From: Solirubrobacterales bacterium
GTDB taxonomy: Bacteria; Actinomycetota; Thermoleophilia; Solirubrobacterales; Solirubrobacteraceae
DNA: 5,307 nt
Assembly: GCA_003151895.1 (NCBI GenBank)
Contig: PLYX01000144.1
Span: 1 to 5,307, forward strand
Direction of reading: 5' to 3'
Shown here: positions 4,914 to 5,307 of the stretch, piece by piece
How the letters are laid out: every line of letters begins with the position of its first letter
Position numbering within the stretch: the stretch's first letter is position 1
Position numbers and translations under genes: made by a program
The notes under the pieces: model-generated
Told to the model about the DNA's origin: nothing
Databases searched by the model: none
What the model saw: only the letters and a program-made list of their open reading frames with translations

Positions 4914-4976
4914 TGGGGCGAAACCCCACTGGTACACTCGGCATTGGAAAAAGTGGGGGCTCACCGACGCCCCCAC
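4914..4976 (+). promoter_or_regulatory. ilvB promoter candidate and structured leader with alternative hairpins
   Basis: TGGGG (4914-4918) pairs with CCCCA (4924-4928) across CGAAA. GTGGGGGC (4953-4960) pairs perfectly with GCCCCCAC (4969-4976) across an eight-base loop. In addition, CCCCAC (4924-4929) is exactly complementary to GTGGGG (4953-4958), so the two hairpins have a mutually exclusive alternative. TGG-TACACT (4930-4938) looks like an extended -10 element. From it, transcription would start near 4945 and the mRNA would open with the second hairpin. Only a read-through transcript from the VIT gene would contain both stems. No U-tract follows the second stem and no leader peptide rich in branched-chain codons is visible, so classical attenuation is not supported. 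Confidence 0.5.
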
Positions 4977-5002
4977 GGTTTCGTGACCCCTGACATGAAG
5001 GA

Positions 5003-5010
5003 AAGGAGGT
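5003..5010 (+). promoter_or_regulatory. Near-perfect Shine-Dalgarno sequence of ilvB
   Basis: AAGGAGGT matches the full anti-Shine-Dalgarno complement, with seven bases before the ATG at 5018. It fixes the start of the downstream enzyme and is far stronger than the sites of the other plus-strand genes here, which fits a highly translated biosynthetic gene. Confidence 0.85.
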
Positions 5011-5017
5011 CGGTGCG

Positions 5018-5307
5018 ATGCGTGCGGTAGATGCGGTAATGGAATGCTTGAAGGCGGAGGGCGTGGATGTCGTCTTCGGCCTGCCCGGCGGCGCCAACCT
5101 CCCGACCTACGACGCCTTCGTGGACGGCGGCATCCGTCACATCCTCGTGCGTCACGAGGCGGGCGGGGGGCACGCGGCGGAGGGCTACGCCAAGGCTACC
5201 GGCAAGGTCGGCGTGGCATTTGCCACGAGCGGTCCCGGCGCCACGAACCTGATCACCCCGATCTGCGACGCGATGATGGACTCCGTGCCGGTCGTGTTCA
5301 TCACCGG
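5018..5307 (+). CDS. ilvB: Thiamine-diphosphate enzyme, probably acetolactate synthase large subunit (N-terminal part)
   Basis: The first 96 codons of a ThDP-dependent enzyme, cut by the right edge. Acetolactate synthase condenses two pyruvates, or pyruvate and 2-oxobutyrate, in the first common step of valine, leucine and isoleucine synthesis. The visible part is the N-terminal pyrimidine-binding domain: VFGLPGGANLPTYDA (19-33), the cofactor-activating Glu47 in ILVRHEAGGGHAAEGYA (42-58), TSGPGATNLITPICDAMMDSVPVVFITG (70-97). Family members usually have Gln and Ala in HEQGA at the place where this protein has HEAGG. The start follows the strong ribosome binding site, and no organelle-type or signal extension is present. 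Related ThDP enzymes (oxalyl-CoA decarboxylase, sulfoacetaldehyde acetyltransferase, glyoxylate carboligase) share this domain, so the name depends on the unseen remainder. ilvN/ilvC, expected downstream, are outside the window. Confidence 0.87.
   Translation, partial: MRAVDAVMECLKAEGVDVVFGLPGGANLPTYDAFVDGGIRHILVRHEAGGGHAAEGYAKATGKVGVAFATSGPGATNLITPICDAMMDSVPVVFIT

Noticed and set aside
4983..5030. Short frame starting GTG at 4983 as an ilvB attenuator leader peptide
   Set aside because: It has only three Val codons and no Leu or Ile, no ribosome binding site of its own, and it overlaps the ilvB start; the strong AAGGAGGT serves ilvB.

Overview
The window is GC-rich and densely coding, with strongly G/C-ending codons, an ATGA start/stop overlap, and several starts that lack a Shine-Dalgarno sequence. 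This points to a high-GC actinobacterial-type genome. The protein style suggests a deep lineage such as Thermoleophilia/Solirubrobacterales, but that placement is inference. Nothing in the window identifies a species.

Left part (1-1956, + strand): the 3' end of gatA overlaps a complete gatB. These are the amidase and kinase/tRNA-binding subunits of the GatCAB amidotransferase, which makes Gln-tRNA(Gln) and/or Asn-tRNA(Asn) by transamidation. Both genes carry short G/C-homopolymer-rich, partly palindromic segments that look like additions to otherwise well-conserved proteins. Two small hairpins lie immediately in front of the gatB start.

Middle (1974-3212, - strand): a 412-residue AAA/STAND-type ATPase with a C-terminal winged-helix-like region converges on gatB with only 17 bases between stop codons. 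It is less GC-rich than its neighbours. It has its own AT-rich upstream region with a candidate extended -10 promoter, a good ribosome binding site and several short palindromes. It looks acquired. Bases 3264-3743 hold no gene I can support, but they end in a very strong stem-loop (3674-3720).

Right part (3756-4894, + strand): three membrane-protein genes. These are a 63-residue hydrophobic protein with an apparently leaderless start, a 99-residue two-helix protein with a four-cysteine zinc ribbon, and a 180-residue VIT/CCC1-family protein. The last closely resembles the membrane domain of the MbfA (rubrerythrin-VIT) iron exporters but lacks the ferritin-like domain. It is preceded by two tandem palindromes, one of which includes its start codon.

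End (4914-5307, + strand): a structured leader and a near-perfect ribosome binding site precede the first 96 codons of a thiamine-diphosphate enzyme, most likely the acetolactate synthase large subunit (ilvB), which is cut off by the window edge.

The housekeeping genes (gatA, gatB, ilvB) flank an accessory stretch (about 1974-4894). The observations most worth checking are the palindromic insert-like segments in gatA/gatB, the tandem palindromes in front of the stand-alone MbfA-type VIT gene, and the mutually exclusive hairpins in front of ilvB.
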